Below are positions 31,951 to 60,540 of a stretch of 64,000 nt of DNA, piece after piece (the first letter of the stretch is position 1; every line of letters begins with the position of its first letter). This stretch comes from Cristatella mucedo (lineage: Eukaryota > Bryozoa > Phylactolaemata > Cristatellidae), in assembly GCA_009760855.2 (NCBI GenBank), contig WPIO01000035.1, positions 791,001-855,000 on the forward strand, in the 5' to 3' direction. Under the pieces are notes generated by a model. It searched no databases, was not told where the DNA came from, and saw only the letters and a list, made by a program, of their open reading frames with translations. The position numbers were made by a program, and so were the translations under genes.

Positions 31951-33240
31951 GGAATCCCGTAAGTGGCATCGAATATACAAGAGAGTCGAGTTGGCCTTGT
32001 GTGGTCTGTTGAAGTTAGGGTTCAACGCTGAGGGAGTGTGAGAGGTGTCGCACCGTCTAGGAATTGCATTTCCTGCCGAGAATACTGCTATCAGATCTGA
32101 GCCCAAATGTTGTCTTGCATGAATTGCCCCAAAAAACAGTTGTTTTAAGTTCAGCGGACTATGCATCGGGAGGAAAACCTGGAGATGGCAAACGAAAGGA
32201 AAGCTATCTGCTAAGAGGACTTAACTGACCAAGGCGGGAGTAAGGTGTGGAGACGTGAACTGCTCTAGGTAGAAGTTGGCGCAAGATCATAGTAATAGAT
32301 CGACGATCTCTCCTTTGCTGTAACATATACCTCTAAATGCCTCAGCAATCCGTCAAAGAAATAGCCAATGCAATTGAACAAGGTTGTGACTGGTTATATT
32401 CCCAAGAAAGCAAAGTTATCAAACGAAAAATTCAAGCTTCACACCTCCGGCCAGAAGGTTAGAAGCAGGAATCTGCTGTCGTAGCCGTCGTCCTGTCACC
32501 AGCTGCAGACCGAGGCTACTGTCCGAGTTTTGAGCCGATTAACTTTAATACTATAACCGTAAAGATGTCGTGGCTAGCATCAGTGCTTTGTAAGAATGAA
32601 TTTGTTGACTTCGTTTCTAGGAGTATCACTCCTTAACAGAGAACCGAAGCTAGTCTCGATAATATTTGCTCGGTATTTGTGGGGGTAGCAGCGGTCGCAT
32701 CTAGCAGTGAGTAGCAGCCCTTGCGAGATGGGTAAATCGAAGGGTCATTGAACTTTTGCCCCATAGCAACTTTTCGTTCGCATATAAATAAGGTAGAGCG
32801 CTCTGATTACTGAAAGAGGGTGACTGAGTTCAAAAGATCCATAATGACTGTATATCCAAATATATTTTTGATTTAACCCAGCTTTTTTCCCCCTGTTTTT
32901 TCTGCCAGAAGCCAATGCAGGCCAAACTAATAGGCCCGTCTTCCCAGTTTGCAATCACTGGTGAGAGCAAGCGCGAGGCTGCACTCGTAAGGAATCGCGG
33001 CTGTCTCTCTTGTTTTAGGCCACGAGTCGAAGCAAGTGCTATCGGCTGATCGCTTAAGATGTAAGACAACGCTGACGCGTACACAGGTTCACGGTGTGCC
33101 TGGAGTGGCTTGTAAGATTGTAAATGGAACCACGAGGTACGCTATTTCTCGCTCGCACTTCTCGGCCCTGTGTACGCCAGCTACAAGCTGCGTGGCTGTC
33201 GAAGAGCTAGCTAGCGTCAGAGGAACGACAATTTGATTTA
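31951..33240. other. No gene recognised
   Basis: Intergenic; only short unsupported frames. Confidence 0.35.
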
Positions 33241-33244
33241 TCGA

Positions 33245-34420
33245 ACCAGCGACGATAAAACCAACTTGCTAGCTATGGGAAAAACAAGTGTGACTCGGAA
33301 ATTGAAAAAATTATTGCTCAAAATCGGCTCTGCCAGCACATCTCCTTTTGCATCTGCACGAAACCTGTCTTTTTCCAAAGTGACCTTTCACTAGATAACT
33401 GCATCAGCTCCATAGTTAACTCTGCCTACTTTCAGCTAATAATATAATAATAATATAATTCATTTATATAGCGCCCCAAGAGAACTTAATCTCTATTCAG
33501 GCGCTTCACATATGCCTCGGGGTTCGAGCCCACGACCTCAGTGAGACCTTAGTCGGGGCGAGCACTTTAACCGCTAGACCAAACTAGCTACATGACATTG
33601 CTAAAATTTGGGCTTTCTTAGACAAGGATACCACATATTAATTGGTCCAAACCTTTGTAACATCCCGTCTTGACTTACAAAACCTCTACAAGTCACTGCT
33701 TGCTGGTCTACCGACGTGTGCAATCACGTGCTTGCAGTTGGTGCAAAACTCTGTAGCTAGTCTTGTCTACAGTCAGCGCCACAGTTTCCACACCAAAATA
33801 ATTCTCACCAACCTGCACTGTCTCCCAATCAAGCAATTTAAAGTCCCTAGAAAGAGATTGAGTTTTCTGAGTGTGCTATATAAAATGTATTATATTGTAT
33901 TATTGTTAACGTATCGACACGGTTGTGTCACTTACTTTTCGGTCCCTTCATTCTATGGCTCAAACCTACCTATTATAACTACTACTCCACCAGGCTAGGC
34001 ATCGTTTAACCCGTTGTCTGTCTCAAATCGTTTAAGTATGCCTTGTACGATCATTATATCCTTTGGAGACCGTGCCTTTAGTTCGTATGCTCCCAAAGAC
34101 TGAAATTCACTCCCGAATGACGTCACAACATCCGCTGACAGGGCGACATTTAAAAGAAGCTTAAAAAAGACCTGTTCGTTGCAGAATTTAGGGGGTCCTT
34201 AGGATTGGTCCTTCGTGTGCCTATGAATGCTGACACTGCTTGCTGCTGGTAACTGTATTTTCATGTTGACCCTACGCATGTCTCATCTAGTAATCTTATG
34301 CTTGACGAGATTGCACATGTTCCCACTAATCATTTGGTCATAATATATTTCCAGCATCTGCAAAGTACCTACACAAATATTCATTTTTCTGAGGGTTCTT
34401 ATGTATTATTATTATTTTTT
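33245..34420 (+). repeat. CR1/L2-like LINE, old 5'-truncated copy 4, with nested insertions
   Basis: Begins DDKTNLLAMGKTSV-like and runs through the RT C-terminal region (SLVYSQRHSFHTKIILTNLH) to a 3' end with (ATT)n at 34410-34420. It is interrupted by a minus-strand SINE A (33439-33585) and by a LINE-like stem-loop tail (33838-33905). Many stops. Confidence 0.7.
33439..33585 (-). repeat. SINE family A, copy 2, inserted in a LINE
   Basis: Reverse complement of the SINE: ATAGCGCCCCAAGAGAAC tail, GGGTTCGAGCCCACGACCTC B box, CGGGGCGAGCACTTTAACCG head. The flanking AGCTA at 33434-33438 and 33586-33590 is a target-site duplication. The LINE reading resumes after it. Confidence 0.75.
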
Positions 34421-35940
34421 ATACTTGTAACACAATCAATCACTTGAGCCAAGAATGACCAAAAACTAAACAAAACTCTTGGGGAGCTTTCTTTTCGTCA
34501 ATATTACCAGGTTCTGTGGCTTGGCCATCAAGAAAGCGCTCACATGCACGGAAGGTTGAATGCTTGTCCCCCAGCATTCCTAGATGGCGACCGGTGGCGA
34601 TGTCCCGGAATGCCAGCCCTCTCTAGTCCACCGCTCGATTGGCTGCATAACAGGAACTCACGAACGCGCCAAAGACTAACGCCGTCATCACCCATCAAGC
34701 CTCATGGCAAACGCTATGCTTGGCTCATCCGGGTGTCCCCAGCTGGCCGCGTCGCATATCAGCAGCCAGGCTAGGTAAATTTGCTCTGGAGAAGATAGAA
34801 CTGCTCAATTTAGTAAGGCCGGCAGCCTGATCGAACGGACTACCGTGCAACGATAGTCTTACTTGCACGCGGTGAGAAGTAGCAGAGCAAGATCCGAACG
34901 GCGACCTCTTTGCTTAGCCTACCTATATTGGTTTTTGGGATACGTGGCTGCAGCAGTCATTCAAAGAGTTGGCTACTGAAGCGATAGTATTCGGAAATGG
35001 TCACAATACTCAATATTATCGTGCCGAGCATCAGTGGGGGGGGGGTCTTCAGCCAATAATCGATGAGTACAAGAGAATGCCAATGAGAGTTGTGGCCAGC
35101 CTTCCTTTGTTGAGAGGAAGTTAGTTCAAGCTAGTGGCGAATGCCTACGAATGCTTATGACAGCGTGTCAACGAAGACAATGCAACGACTGGCATTTATT
35201 AGCTCATTGTCAGGTCCTGCGAGATGCTGCAGGCGATCAGCATGGGGTTGTTTGGGTCATGTTATAAATTAAGCGAGGCGTTCTCTTAATGGACAGAATA
35301 GATAGGTACGCGCCATAAGTTAGTAAAGTTAGTTGGCCGAATATACGGCCGTATAATATGGGCCATAAGTTTGCGAATATAACATGAGCCATAAGTTAGT
35401 TGACCGAATATAACACAAGTAAAATAAAGCTTTGCCAATTCAACTGCTTCATAGCGACTGGGCACTTTATAAGTCTTTTTGATGTGAGCAGTCACACATT
35501 CCTGAAGACTATACAGAAAACATGACTGTTAATAGAAGATCGCAGAAATTCATAAGGAAACTGGTGACCATGCTGGACGAGCCTAGCCTCGGAGAGTGTG
35601 AAAGTTGATTAATAACTCGCAGTTCTCCATTGCAAGTCTGTGCCGGAAGAGACTAGTGCCAAGGTCAGTTTCACCCACACACAACTTCTCGTCCAAAGGG
35701 AAGCTGACAGATCTAGGGTCGCATTGCACGTAGGTCGATTGTTGGTTGATCTGCCGATGTCTTTCTCTACCATGCGGCTCCCAGAGATCATCATACACAA
35801 ACTAGCCTGTATGCCTAGACAATGTCAACTGCTTGGAAGAATGGGTGCACACGTGAGACCTTCTTACGGGAAAACTTCGTAGACATTTCTCAATGTCAAG
35901 AGATCATGTCTTTCGTGGAGAGACATACGATTGTCTCATC
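34421..35940. other. No gene recognised
   Basis: Contains a G10 run near 35038-35047. 34535-34860 is somewhat GC-richer with an unsupported 76-codon frame. Nothing assignable. Confidence 0.35.
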
Positions 35941-35947
35941 CACTTTC

Positions 35948-36175
35948 TCATCCTTGGAATTTTTTAATATGAGTATGGTTCGACTAAATTATTGAATGGA
36001 AATAGAGATTGCAGAAAGAGCTGCACACACCACTGGTGCAGCAAAGAATTACCGTCTGAGCGCCTGTCTTCTTTCTCCGGAAACCGCTCCTCCTCCAGCC
36101 CCTCCTCCTCCAGAAAAGCTCGCATCCTTGGAGTTCTTGAGTAGTTGTAGTCGTATAGTTCGACTAAATTGTTCA
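35948..36175 (-). pseudogene. Decayed duplicate of a coiled-coil gene exon
   Basis: The plus-strand text GAAAGAGCTGCA(C/A)ACACCACTG and TTACCGTCTGAGCGC, followed by CTCCTCCAG repeats, matches 41085-41175, the exon 10 donor side of the coiled-coil gene. On the minus strand it reads MRAFLEEEGLEEERFPEKED, versus MQASLEEERLQEEEDRR in the exon. It is bracketed by a direct repeat (CATCCTTGGA...GTTCGACTAAATT at 35950 and 36122). Confidence 0.6.
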
Positions 36176-37001
36176 AAAAAGCATTGCCTCAGCGAAAATG
36201 AATTCAGTTCTTGAGCACGTGTAATTCGAATGACCGATGGTTGGCACACTTCATTCAACGTGTCATTCACTCGAATTAAGCTGTCAATACGAGTTCCTTC
36301 AGTGACGAAAAATGTAGCATGCGTCAAAGGGTTGCACCCTCCATGTGAAACCTTAAAATTGCATGTAGTCATACGCAAGAAAACTGTCTTGCTGGTTGAC
36401 AAGTTTTTTGCTTCATTCGCAATGGTACAACACAGGCTATAGAAAAGCGAAGTGATTCCGTTAGGCGCACGAATCAGAGCAATACGCGTACGGCGATCTA
36501 ATTTTAAGGGCTTTGGCTAGTGTCGCAAGCCCTTGAGCTGATACGATGTAAAGTGCTGAGGCGGTAACTTGGTCGTTGTAGACAGAGACAGAAAACAATG
36601 TAAGTTGCTGCCTTCAAATAAAAGTAGGCAACACAGGAGGAATTTCGATGGCTGATGTAGTCTCAGGCCCGCTGGTGAAATTAGTCAAGTTCCTGGGAAG
36701 GCGGTTCTTCGGGAAGCTCACGCTACTTCCGAAAATTATTAGTAAGTTCGGAGACATGGAAGCTTTCTTGAGGAGGCTCATTTGCTGAGTCTTCTTGAAA
36801 AACCGGTGCAAACGGTACAGATTTGCTGGACCTTGAGACACGGCACGCAAGAATACACTTTCATCGGAAGCCTTGCTGACTTGGCCTCTGCACAAATCAC
36901 CACTGGATAAGTGAAAACACGCGAATGCATGGTATGCTACAGGCAATGCCGAGGGTGACGCTGATATCTTGGGATACCGATACATCAGCCAACAAAGAAT
37001 G
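36176..37001. other. No gene recognised
   Basis: No supported feature. Confidence 0.3.
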
Positions 37002-37280
37002 TCGGCCGTGAACAGTGTTCAACAACAGTCAGGCACACAAGACGCTGCATCTAACACTGAGGGTGCGACCAATGCCGGTGCTTCGGATGACAAAACTTTC
37101 GTTCCTTGCATCAGCTCTTCATCAAAGGAGCTACCACCGGATGTATTAGGCAGAGTTATCGCAGTCGGCTCCACCAAAGGAAGCACAGGCGCCTGTTTGT
37201 GCACGTGTAAGCAATCGCACACGCCAGAGGACCATACAGACGACATGGTTGTTTATTGCGCGTCACAGCAAACCAACTAG
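37002..37280 (+). CDS. Candidate short Ser/Thr/Gln-rich protein or exon
   Basis: From ATG 37002 the frame reads MSAVNSVQQQSGTQDAASN... to a TAG at 37278 (92 residues), with balanced codon use and a CLCTCK cysteine cluster. A GTAAGC donor lies within it near 37208. No family is recognised; it may be chance. Confidence 0.25.
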   Translation, partial: SAVNSVQQQSGTQDAASNTEGATNAGASDDKTFVPCISSSSKELPPDVLGRVIAVGSTKGSTGACLCTCKQSHTPEDHTDDMVVYCASQQTN

Positions 37281-38090
37281 GAACTAGTGGCAGTGCTGCC
37301 GGCGCCTGGGCGAGAAAGAAAAAAAGTTAACGATTGGGCCAGCTGTTCACCGGCGGAAGTCTTATCCGGAAGAGTCTGGTGTCAAGGAGTCCAGCCGACC
37401 CAACAGCAATAAAAGATCGCCTGCTGCTAGACCAATAAGTGGTAACTGCTAGCACGTCAATGAGTCCATTTCTCCATCCGCGATTGTCTTCAGCCCGCTT
37501 TTTTCTGCTGCATGGTTTGGACTGCTGCACGGTTTTGCTCTGCTTCTTTACGGTATCTGCATGTAAACTGGCAGCACTCGACCAGGGTCGCCCGTTCGTA
37601 TCAGGCTGCTGGCCAGGCCGAGGTGAGTACTGCAGCTAATCGAGCCTGATCTTTGCTCGCGACCTCGGTCTGCAGCTGATAACCGGTCGACCAGCTGTGA
37701 CCTCTCGCCTCTGCTGGAGGTCGCTGTATGCCTTCTGTTTGTTCGTTGTCGATTGCGATGGCGAGTGATTCTCTCGAGCATTACGAGTGAGCGCCAACGA
37801 AACAGCTATTGCAGCGACAGACAAGAATGCTGTCACTCGTCTTTCTTCAGCGGTACAACTGAAGGCTTGCAGTAGGGAAATCTAAGCGGCCCAGACAAAG
37901 GGTGAGAGTAAATACGTTACTTAAGATTGCTGACTCTCAGTGTAGCTTTGAAGTACCATCTGGCCTAACTTGGGTAACAGACTCCTTAAAAGATAGCTGG
38001 CCTCCCGTCAGTAAATCCAATCACTCGATCCTTGAGTCCGTAATCCGAGTCACAGCGTTTTGAACGGGCGAGTCCGTAGATGCAAGGCTA
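37281..38090. other. No gene recognised
   Basis: No supported feature. Confidence 0.3.
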
Positions 38091-38300
38091 AATTCCTCTA
38101 CTAACAATGGAGAGACGCCAGGTTCGATCCCTGGTCTAACTGCGTTTTAGAGGCTAAAGTCCTCAAATAAGCGGTTAAGGTGCTCGCCCCGACCAAGGTC
38201 TGGCTGAGGTCGTGGGCTCGAGCCCCGAGGCATATGCGAAGCGCCTGAATAGAGATTAATTTCTCTTGGGGCGCTATATAAATTAATTATATATTATATG
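38091..38300 (+). repeat. SINE family A, copy 3 (best tail)
   Basis: 38163-38290 holds the tRNA-like head (AGCGGTTAAGGTGCTCGCCC, GGGCTCGAGCCCCGAGG) and the stem-loop tail GAAGCGCCTGAATAGAGATT ... GGGGCGCTATATAAATTA, ending in AT-rich repeats. Just upstream, GGTTCGATCCCTGG (38119-38135) is another B-box-like remnant. Confidence 0.7.
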
Positions 38301-40674
38301 TAAATGGAAGACCTACAATATATGTTTTACGAAAAAGGAATGGTCGAACAACTATAAGTTTGTCTCGTCCTTCAGTGTTCCAGAGGTCTACACTAACCAA
38401 AGCAAACATGCTCACAAGAGGATGCAGAGTATAGAGTCAGTAAACAGAACATCCCATCAGCGGCTAACGAGAGCTGAGGACAGGAAAAATAGGGTTAGAT
38501 CATTCCAGGCTTTGCCACTCCTCACAGGAGAAAGAAGTGAACTTCGTAAGCTGATTAGAAGTTTCCTACGGGTATAAGGGAAGAACTCAGGAGATACGAC
38601 ATACCGACCGCTTCAGCTGTTACTGTCGATAATTGTTTTCTAAAGTAGCAACAACAACTTTTGACACTTATAAATCATTGTGGATCAGCTTGAACAAATA
38701 TCAATGAGCAGTGCATCAACAAGTGTGACCTCACACAGATTAGTGCTGCAAAGCTTTGCTTGGAAAGTTTAATCACAACTCATCTTGAGCAGATACGCGT
38801 ATTCATATTTTCACCGAGGAAGCATGACTGCCATCCATGAAATAACCTTGCCAGTTTAGTAGTGTTGGCTGGAAAGACAGCAGCGTGTCTCCCAACTTGA
38901 GCACGTCAAGATATAAAAATGACGACATATAAATATCAGAAAAAAGACCACGGTGTGCCCCATTGTAGTCAACCCGGGCTTTGGTAAGGCCGAGCTAGTT
39001 TAGGGCAGATAGTTGCTGCTGATTGCGCCGCCTTCGTTGTTGCCTGATCCTATTAGTCTGCAATGAGAAGAGATAGCGATGCAATCGTGACTAAGGCAAT
39101 CTGAAGAAATGGTCACAAGTTTAGTGATTTTCACACGATTCGCAAGTAGGCAACTTGACTACTGCATCAGTAGTTATCAAGGCCGAAATATCCAGGCCCT
39201 ACTAGTTGTGCTAGTAACTACAGCATAATTTAATCCGGTGTATTTGCTTCAGAGTCGCTGAACAAAAATGCACTGACACCTTGCTCCCTTGAAGTGCATT
39301 TGCTGGTCGCAAACAGCATCAAGGCACGAAAAACTCAAAAACGTCGCTAATTGTACTCAAGCATTCTCTACCCATTTGTATCATTGGTGACCTAGCATCT
39401 TATTATTTTTCTCAGTATTTTTATTTTCTCAGTATTTTATTTTTCTCATCATTTTATTTTCTCAGTATTTTTCTCAGTCTGTATAGACCAGTTCAGGTTT
39501 TTTAGCTTGTTAAGGACAAACTTATGTACAACAGGTTTGATCAAATACGCATAACCCCGGCTGAAAATTTCAAATCTGCATATATTTTCTCGAGTTTGGC
39601 AGCTCGGCTATTTTGAAGAAGCAAGCATTGTGAGATCTATCAACACATGACCCAGGGACCTGCACTAGCCCAGGGTGGAGCCCGAATTGTTGGGCCGGGG
39701 GTTGAGCCTCGACATTGAAGGACGTGACGCAAGCTTAAAGCGTTCACGTCAAAACCTGCTTGAAGCAAGTCATTTCACTCTCATTTTTTAACTGTTCATT
39801 TCGGCTGTTCGTTTAACCCATGAACAATTTCCGAAGCTCTATGCCCAAAGGTGCCGGCCCAGACGTGCCACATACTAAAAATCAGCATGTACTCCGTTTC
39901 GAAAACCTGAAGCTACACCCCCAAAGCGCCGTATCTTTGTTATCCTTATGCGTTCTCAGCGAATGGAGTCGAATATCTACAGCAGACCATTCCACGTATT
40001 CAGATATACCAGTGTTGACAATATTTAGCCCACTAGGAAATGAAGAGTCACTAACAGAACAGTTTGGCTTTATGGCTAAAAATATGGCTAAAAATGATAA
40101 GGCCTCATTGCAGACGAGCTCTATATTTGAAACAACTTAGCTCAAGCTGCATGGCAAAGTAGCAAGTACTATAAAGTAGCAAGTGCAAATGCACCAGCGG
40201 CACTTTCGGATCTCTTTGTTTTCCAATTTTAGCAATTGTTAAGAACAAAGAATCGCTATGTGCCGATTGCAGCTAACATAAGCAAGCTATTCCCATTTTC
40301 CAATTATTTCTCTCGAACATACCTGTAACTTCGGTACTTTCATATTTTATGAAAAGGAAATTTCTCCACTAGTAACTATATCGGCTTAGATGGCAGAAGA
40401 AAAACTATATTTTGTCGAGATCAAGACCGCTTTTCTATCCCATTTTATCTTTTAAAATTATTTATAGAAAAATCTGCCGAAGAAGGTTAAGCAATTCAAT
40501 AAATAAAAAAAGAAAAGCCTAACGCGGGGGGGGGGGAGTACTCAAGGGCTAAGAAGTGATTGTCAGAACGGTGTTTATTTGAATTTTTCACAGTTAAAAC
40601 CGTACGACTAATTATTTAATTTCGACTGGATATATCGTAGATTAATTTTGACAACGGAAATTCATCAGCCTTAC
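38301..40674. other. No gene recognised; small TTTTCTCAG minisatellite
   Basis: 39398-39480 repeats a TTTTCTCAGTATTTT-type unit. The plus-strand frame 39820-40140 (106 codons) has no recognisable motif. The missing 3' exons of the coiled-coil gene may lie here, but I could not find them. Confidence 0.35.
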
Positions 40675-57032
<16,358 letters not shown>

Positions 57033-57214
57033 CTACAGAGTACTTTTAGAACAAGGCAATAACATATCAGTACAATGAAGGACAAGAATCTAATGAACAC
57101 AAATATAAAATTAACAGTTGCAAGACCACGAATCGCAAGAGACTAGTAAATTGCTGAATCAATTGATAGTGTTCGGGGAGAACTGCAGTTTTACACCCGA
57201 GGAGATACCACCTC

Positions 57215-57305
57215 GATAAAAGCTTTTATAAATTTTCATCATTTTGAGACAATTGATCACCGAGTCTTTCTTGAGCGCCTCTCATCCCAAGCTACTGGCT
57301 ATTGG
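57215..57305 (+). repeat. Short LINE RT fragment
   Basis: The plus strand reads FETIDHRVFLERLSSQATGY, versus [19 protein letters not shown] in better copies. Confidence 0.6.
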
Positions 57306-57540
57306 AAAGGTTTGAAGATAACTGTAAGGCTTACCATTCAGAGCATTAAGCAAAAGTGGACATAGTTCCCAGTGTGTCGGCCCTTATCGTTAATGTTTTG
57401 AAAAAGCCTCCTTGTGACAGAAAGAAGGTGAAGAACAGTAGGTTTCTGGTGCTTTTACCTGGCACTAGTAGCCAGCGTGTACATGTATTCAAAATCTACT
57501 AATCGATTTGATTGAAAAAAGTAGTGCACTTGCCTGGGTT

Positions 57541-57690
57541 AATAATAATAATAATAATAATTCACTTGATAAAGCGCCCTCAGAGAACTTAATCTCTCTC
57601 TAGGTGCTTTACATTTGCTGTAAAGTGAAATGCAATTGAATGGTAAGTAAAATCATGCTTGAAAAACAAACGAAATGAATATGGGTTAGT
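57541..57690 (-). repeat. CR1/L2-like LINE 3'-tail-only copy
   Basis: (AAT)n, then TTCACTTGATAAAGCGCCCT ... TAGGTGCTTTACATTTGCTG and part of the 3' UTR. Confidence 0.8.
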
Positions 57691-58190
57691 GGAGCTCCCT
57701 ATCACATCAGTTGTCTGCTTCTGCTGGACCTGATGTCGCACATGCTGCTAGTTTGCCGACACCCATCGGTTGTGTTATTCGGGGTAAATGCTATTGTAAT
57801 ACTCATAATTCAGTAGTGATGACTTGTGACCCACCCGATCAACAGCAGCTGCTAGCGTTTTTTACCGGTCAAAGCCATTCCACATAGCTAGCACTGAGCA
57901 TGTGGCTGGTCACATCAGTTGCAATACCTCATCTAGCATGACTTACCTTGAGACTTGCAGTTCGTAACATATTGAGTAACATGCATGTACCGTATTTCTA
58001 AATATTTCCATGCCCAGCCTGGTTTTTTAGGCAGGCGAAGGTTTACCTTCAGTGACTGTCCTGTCTAACGGCCCTGGAGTCAAGTTGAATTGGTGAGATC
58101 TTTGGACTGTTGATATATTTTCTATGATAGGGCATCCTTTTCAGTAAGGCTTGTAGAAACTGCCACCATATAAGGAGTTATGTGGTCCAC
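57691..58190. other. No gene recognised
   Basis: No supported feature. Confidence 0.3.
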
Positions 58191-58194
58191 TAAT

Positions 58195-58396
58195 CCACTA
58201 ACCACATTTGCATGCTGACCCAGTGCATGTAACCCCTAACCATGTTATTCATTTTGTTTGTTTTTCAAGCATGATTTTACTTACTATTCTATTGCGTATC
58301 ACTTTGCAGCAAATGTAAAGCGCCTAGAAAGAGATTAAGTTCTCTGAGGGCGCTTTATCAAGTGCAATATTATTATTATTATTATTATTATTATGT
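58195..58396 (+). repeat. CR1/L2-like LINE 3'-tail-only copy
   Basis: ACCACATTTGCATGCTGACC through the stem-loop (AAAGCGCCTAGAAAGAGATT ... GGGCGCTTTATC) to (ATT)n at 58372-58396. Very close to copies 2 and 6. Confidence 0.85.
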
Positions 58397-58469
58397 GTAT
58401 TTCTTTTTAAGGATACGCCCGGGTATGATTTGCCTATATCCCTAAATATACATTAGCTGATTTAACAGC

Positions 58470-58630
58470 CTCTTTTGCAATTATTATAGCAACAAACGAG
58501 CCTTTACGGCTATCACAACCGCTTGCAGTGGCAATAAAAAATCACCCACCGCAGGATTCGAACCCACGACCTCGGGACAAGGTCGTGAAAAGCAACCGTC
58601 TTACCCAGTCTGCCATCAAGGCTCACTACA
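58470..58630 (-). repeat. SINE family B, copy 4
   Basis: GAGCCTTTACGGCT hairpin, then CGCAGGATTCGAACCCACGA (B box in reverse) and a tRNA-like head in reverse. Confidence 0.65.
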
Positions 58631-58644
58631 TCCTCTTCGCTGAG

Positions 58645-58760
58645 AGGTTCCGAGCTGGTTTGGCCCAGTGATTATGGTGCTTGCTCTGACCAAGGTCAAG
58701 ATGAATGCATTTGATGACCGAGGTCGTGGAGTGGACCCCGTGACATATTTATGTGATCTC
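58645..58760 (+). repeat. SINE family A, copy 4 (head only)
   Basis: GGTTTGGCCCAGTGATTATG and CGAGGTCGTGGAGTGGACCC. The tail is missing; LINE sequence follows at 58790. Confidence 0.5.
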
Positions 58761-58789
58761 TTAACTCCCTTGCTGCATGTATTGCTGAC

Positions 58790-59165
58790 ATCTGTACGAA
58801 TCTAAAATTCTTTGGAGACAGTTCCTTAAGCTCGTATGCTCCCAAAGCCTGGAACTCACTGCTTACTGGTGTCACCCCCTGACTTAAATACATTTAAAAA
58901 GAAGCTAAAAACGCACATATTTATCATTCAGTGGGTTCTTGCTATTTTTTATTCGTATACTTATGTGTACTGACACTGTGCATACTACCACTAACCATAT
59001 TTACATGTTGGCACTGTACATGTCAGCTCTAACCATGTTATTTTTGTTGACAGAGTGCAAGCTAACACTAAACATGCTATCATGCTTCCTGTACAGCATA
59101 TATAAAGTGCCTAGAAAGAGATTGAGTTCTCTGATGGCACGATTCAAATATATTAGTATTGTTAT
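58790..59165 (+). repeat. CR1/L2-like LINE 3' fragment, copy 6
   Basis: Begins in the RT C-terminal region (FFGDSSLSSYAPKAWNS-like), then the 3' UTR with ACCATATTTACATGTTGGCA, the stem-loop AAAGTGCCTAGAAAGAGATT and a short tail. Confidence 0.7.
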
Positions 59166-59351
59166 TATCGGTGATATGGTGATATGCAGTACATCAAACA
59201 CATGCTAAAGGTAGTCAATATGCATCAAAATGAGAAAGTTATAAAGTAAGAAGTCACAGCTCTCATAAACACGACAGAGTAACCTGATGCACACAGGTCA
59301 AAAGCCGTGCCAAGAATTTGGCTAAATGACTCATTGTGTACATGATGTCTC

Positions 59352-59993
59352 TTAAATCAAACCCGATAGAGAACAAGTGGATAGAACGCAAACATGGCAA
59401 ACATCTAAACACGTAAGCAAACACGTAAGCATGGCTGAATGAACAGCCGAATCGTTCACTAGCTGTATGTGTAGGGCCACAGTGACCCTAGGGGCTAGCA
59501 AAGACAAGCAGGATGAGGGCACCTCAATCAAGTTGCTGGAAGCTCTCCGATCTACCTCGTAGCATAGACTATGAGGTCCCATTAAGAAAGTATCTTGCAA
59601 TGCTTGACACACCACTTCTGTGGTTTTGGAATTTTTTACCAGCTTCGATTTCAACCGATATTCGATGGCCTCCAGGAAAAAGATGCCCGAGAAACATCGT
59701 GGGGCAGCAAACAGGCAGCAAGGCAGACACCGGAAGCTTTCGGGCACGTTAATAAAATGGCTGCCCCAGGCAACTCGGGCAGTAAGATGTATTTCTTTTC
59801 GTAGCTTGTAGTAACTAGGAAGTAACTTGTTGAGCGCACAGCGGGGTCCCCTAGCATGGGACCAAAATGAGTCTGAAGAAATATGATTGAAGAGTAAGGT
59901 AAGCACGAGGATGGCTCTCAGAAGCCAACAATGCTCAACAGAAAAAGAAGTAGGCTCAGCTAAAATGCTGTCTCCATTCACCATGTATTCCAT
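59352..59993 (-). other. Unassigned 213-codon open frame
   Basis: The longest minus-strand frame in this stretch, with Leu/Ser/Cys-rich text and no motif I know. No supporting splice or poly(A) signals; probably chance or transposon residue. Confidence 0.2.
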
Positions 59994-60007
59994 TAAGTCG
60001 AGGGACT

Positions 60008-60165
60008 GTCCTGGGTCTTAGCCCAAGGGGTAAAAGGCTAGCTCTTTTCCACTCAGGCCGTGGGGTTCAAGTCCTGCAGTGGGCGATTCTCTATTGCCCA
60101 CTGCAGGCAGTTGTGATGGCCATTACGGCTCTTAGGCTATTACAGAAATGAGGCTGTTCAATAAG
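60008..60165 (+). repeat. SINE family B, copy 5 (plus strand)
   Basis: TGGGTCTTAGCCCAAGGGGT head, GTGGGGTTCAAGTCCTGCAG B box, GCAGTGGGCGATTCT, GGCCATTACGGCTC hairpin and AATGAGGCTGTTCAATAA end. Confidence 0.7.
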
Positions 60166-60357
60166 CTTCTATTTTTTTATTTTAACTTTTTCTAAGAGAG
60201 CTTCTGCACTATCACCAACATCATCTACCGGAAAGTTTGGCTTACGTCAAATAATTCAATAGGCAATTCAAACACCATAGTCTTAGAGACATTGGCCATA
60301 TTACAAAAACACTAATGAACAGTGAAGTATGTATTCTCTGACAGGACACGCTTGCAC

Positions 60358-60540
<183 letters not shown>

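Noticed and set aside
38119..38135. tRNA-like B box (GGTTCGATCCCTGG)
   Set aside because: No cloverleaf could be formed around it or around the other B boxes. They belong to SINEs and are not tRNA genes.
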